Below the pieces are notes generated by a model. The model saw nothing but the letters and a program-made list of their open reading frames with translations. It was not told the origin of the DNA and searched no databases. Both the position numbers and the translations under genes were made by a program. A DNA stretch of 64,000 nucleotides, taken from contig JANUWF010001101.1 in assembly GCA_026120185.1 (NCBI GenBank), positions 3,782,001 through 3,846,000 on the forward strand, written 5' to 3'. This DNA is from Voacanga thouarsii. Its lineage: Eukaryota > Streptophyta > Magnoliopsida > Gentianales > Apocynaceae. Shown one piece after another: positions 61,202 to 64,000 of the stretch (its first letter is position 1; each line of letters opens with the position of its first letter).

Positions 61202-63610
61202 GACATTTGTTGGATTGCATACCAAAATATATTTAATTATCTTCAAATTTGGTCATAACACTTTTCTTAGCAATTTCAACAAATCTAATGGTTGGATTAT
61301 TAATTTGAAGTGTCTATCTTTGTAAATGCCTTAGGTTTTCAGATTTTTGTAGAGATTTAACTGGATTGCATGCCAAAATATATTGGATTATCTTTAAATT
61401 TTGTCATAACACTTTTCTTAACAATTTCAACAAATCTAATAGTCGGATTGTTAATTTGCAGTGTTTATCTTTGTAAATACCTTAGGTTTTCGGTATTTTT
61501 GTAGATATTTTATTAGATTACTTGTAAAAGTATATCCGATTATCTTAAATTTGGTCATAACACTTTTTCTTGTAATTTAAACAAATCTAAAAATCGGATC
61601 ATTAATTTAAAGTGCCTATCTTTATAAATACCTTAGGTTTTCGGTATTTTTGTAGACATTTGTTAGACTACGTGCAAAACTATATCCGATTATTTTTAAA
61701 TTTTCTCATAACACTTTTCCTTGCAATTTAAACAAATCTAACAGTCAGATCATTAATTGAAAGTGCATATCTTTGTAAATGCCTTAGGTTTTCGATTTTT
61801 TTGTAGACATTTGTTGGATTGCGTGCCAAAATATATCGATTATCTTCAAATTTGCTCATAACACTTTTCTTAGCAATTTCAACAAATCTAGCGATATGAT
61901 CATTAATTTCAAATGCCTATCTTTGTAAATGCCTTAGATTTTTTAGATTTTTGTAGAGATTTAACTAGATTGCATGCCAGAATATATCAAATTACTTTTA
62001 AATTTAGTTATAATACTTTTCTTAATAGTTTCAACAAATCTAACAGTCAGATCGTTAATAAGCAGTGCCTATCTTTGTAAATACCTTAGGTTTTCGGTGT
62101 TTTTTTTAGATATTTTGTAGAATTACGTGCAAAAGTATACCCAATTATCTTTAAATTTTGTCATAACACTTTTTCTATCAATTTAAACAAATCTAACGGT
62201 CAGATCATTTATTGAAAGTGCCTATCTTTATAAATGCCTTAAGTTTTCAGTCTTTTTGTAGACATTTGTTGGATTGCATGCCAAACTATATCCGATTATC
62301 TTCAATTTTGGTCATAACACTTTTCTTAGAAATTTTAACAAATCTAATGGTTGAATCATTAATTTGCAGTGCCTATCTTTGTAAATGCCTTAGATTTTCA
62401 GATTTTTGTAGAGATTTAATTGGATTGCATGCCAAAATATATCGGATTATCTTTAAATTTTGTCATAACACTTTTCTTAACAGTTTCAATAAATCTAATG
62501 GTTGTATCATTAATTTGCAGTGTCTATCTTTGTAAATACCTTAGATTTTCGGTATTTTTGTAGATATTTTATAAGATTACGTGCAAAAGTATATCCGATT
62601 ATCTTTAAATTTGGTCATAACAAATTTTCTTGTAATTTAAACAAATCTAACGGTCAGATAATTAATTTAAAGTGCCTATCTTTATAAATGCCTTATGTCT
62701 TTGGTATTTTTGTAGATATTTGTTGGATTACGCGCAAAAGTATAACCGATTATCTTTAAATTTACTCATAACACTTTTCCTTGCAATTTAAACAAATCTA
62801 ATGGTCAGATCATTAATTGAAAGTGCCTATCTTTGTAAATGCCTTAGGTTTTTGGTTTTTTTGTAGACATTTAACTGGATTGCATGCCAAAATATATCGG
62901 ATTATCTTTAAATTTTTTCATAACACTTTTCCTAATAATTTTAACAAATCTAATGGTCAAATCATTAATTTACAGTGTCTATCTTTGTAAAAACCTTAAG
63001 TTTTTGGTATTTTTGTAGATATTTTGTTTGATTACATGCAAAAATATATCCAATTATCTTTAAATTTTTTCATAACACTTTTTATAGCAATTTAAACAAA
63101 TATAACGATCGGATTATTAATTGAAAGTGCCTATCTTTGTAAATGCCTAAGGTTTTCGGTCTTTTTGTAGACATTTGTTGGATTTCGTGTCAAAATATAT
63201 CTGATTATCTTCAAATTTGGTCATAACACTTTTCTTAGAAATTTCAATAAATCTAACGGCTGAATAATTAATTTGAAGTGCCTATCTTTGTAAATGCCTT
63301 AGGTTTTCAAATTTTTGTAGAGATTTAACTAAATTACATGTCAAAATATATCTGATTACCTTTAAATTTGTTTATAACATTTTTCTTAACAATTTCAACA
63401 AATTTAACAGTTGAATCTTTAATTTGCAGTGCCTATCTTTGTAAATACCTTTAATTTTCGATTTTTTTGTAGATATTTTGTAGGATTACGTGCAAAAGTA
63501 TATCCGATTATCTTTAAATTTGATCATAACACTTTTTCTTACAATTTAAACAAATTTAACGATCAAATCATTAATTTAAAATGCCTATCTTTATAAATAT
63601 CTTTATAAAA
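61202..63610. repeat. 16-copy tandem array of about 151 bp with ABCD higher-order pattern
   Basis: Unit starts at 61202, 61352, 61504, 61655, 61806, 61956, 62109, 62261, 62411, 62563, 62715, 62866, 63018, 63170, 63320 and 63472 (period 150-153). Every unit has TGGTCATAACACTTTTCTTA-like and CTATCTTTGTAAATGCC blocks. Units fall into four types by their start: A GACATTTGTTGGATTGC, B GAGATTTAACTGG, C GATATTTT...TACGTGCAAAAG, D GACATTTGTTAGACTACG-like. Order: A B C D A B C/D A B C D B C/D A B C. The last unit is truncated. No protein is encoded; the 107-aa ORF at 62212-62535 is an artefact of the repeats. Confidence 0.93.
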
Positions 63611-63619
63611 ATTAGTGTA

Positions 63620-64000
63620 GTCACAAGTGAGATTTCCCGCTTTCAAATGAGATTGGCGGGAAAGCCTTTAGTGACAAAGTTTTCCATTCACACTAAAAGT
63701 TATCATTTAGTGACAATCTTTGTTTTGTCACTAAAGGTTTGTCTCAACAACTTAAAATGTTGTCTCCAATTCTGTTATTTAGTGACAAGCATTTTGTTGT
63801 CACTAATGTTTATTATCACTAAAGCCTATTTCTCCAACATTTTTCGTCACTAAATGCACATAAATAGTGACAAGAAAAATGTTGTCACTATAAGTGTACT
63901 ATTTAGTGAGAAGACATTTTTTGTCACTATAAGTGCATTATTTAGTGACAACAGTTTTGTTTTAGTGACAACAATTTTTTAGTTGTCACTAAATAGATTT
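63620..64000. repeat. Right subterminal repeats of the CACTA element
   Basis: About 15 TAGTGACAA/TTGTCACTA motifs and variants, many as closely spaced opposite pairs, e.g. 63963-63993. A separate 8-bp hairpin TTTCCCGC/GCGGGAAA spans 63633-63663. The element continues past the window. Confidence 0.88.

Larger units (their letters stand above)
50404..64000 (-). mobile_element. CACTA (En/Spm-type) DNA transposon, running past the window end
   Basis: Starts CACTACAGGAAGAGTGACC at 50404 next to a possible 3-base target site ATG (50401-50403). Both regions 50415-50810 and 63665-64000 are packed with the motif TAGTGACAA and its complement, the subterminal repeats to which CACTA accessory proteins bind. 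It carries a TNP2-type transposase and a TNP1/Transposase_24-type gene, both on the minus strand. At least 13.6 kb lies inside the window. The right terminus is not seen, so the terminal inverted repeat cannot be confirmed. Both genes are broken, so this copy is not autonomous. Confidence 0.92.

Noticed and set aside
62212..62535. 107-aa open frame
   Set aside because: It covers two units of the 151-bp tandem array and simply repeats itself.
61202..63610. CRISPR array
   Set aside because: Units are 150-153 bp, contiguous, diverged along their whole length, without unique spacers, and lie in a plant transposon.

Overview
This is an AT-rich stretch of flowering-plant nuclear DNA, probably from a eudicot, made almost entirely of nested transposable elements. 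I see no intact cellular gene, no tRNA or rRNA gene and no bacterial signature. The plant assignment rests on the element types: Ty1/copia Gag-Pol with iMet-type primer sites, Athila-like Ty3/gypsy elements with tRNA-Asp-type primer sites, a Sirevirus-like copia element, and a CACTA (En/Spm) transposon carrying both classical CACTA genes. Almost all coding regions carry stops and frameshifts, so these are old insertions.

Positions 1-46978 form one nested stack. The outermost member is D, a minus-strand gypsy-type element without coding capacity (3' LTR remnant 32404-32731, 5' LTR 45248-46978). D is interrupted twice. In its internal region sits E, a plus-strand Athila-like element (34017-44138, target duplication ACAAA), which itself carries a solo LTR at 39101-41120. 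In D's 3' LTR sits C, a minus-strand Athila-like element (pieces 1042-1664, 6505-8697 and 31582-32403). C is interrupted by A (1665-6499, duplication ATGAT) and by B, a minus-strand copia element (8697-31581). B's gag/protease boundary is split by a plus-strand Sirevirus-like element (12391-25319), whose 3' LTR holds a solo LTR (22470-24273). B's own 5' LTR holds a solo LTR of its own family in the opposite orientation (28421-30155).

Positions 46979-49208 look like the 3' end of a Tat-type Ty3/gypsy element: an antisense, decayed plant-mobile-domain ORF, then a polypurine tract and a TGTTGACACCC-type LTR. A partial LTR of another family (49498-50403) is cut by the CACTA element.

The CACTA element starts at 50404 and runs past the right edge. 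It has subterminal arrays of TAGTGACAA in both orientations, a TNP2-type transposase pseudogene (54763-58259, minus), a TNP1/Transposase_24-type gene (52208-54501, minus), a displaced transposase fragment (61022-61130), and a 16-copy tandem array of about 151 bp (61202-63610) with an ABCD higher-order pattern.

The best candidates for something under-described are the satellite-like higher-order array inside the CACTA element; the Athila-like lineage whose members carry gag and/or an extra ORF but no pol at the same place; the inverted LTR pair that could fold into a long hairpin; and the shared GC-rich passages in U3 and internal spacer of the gypsy elements.
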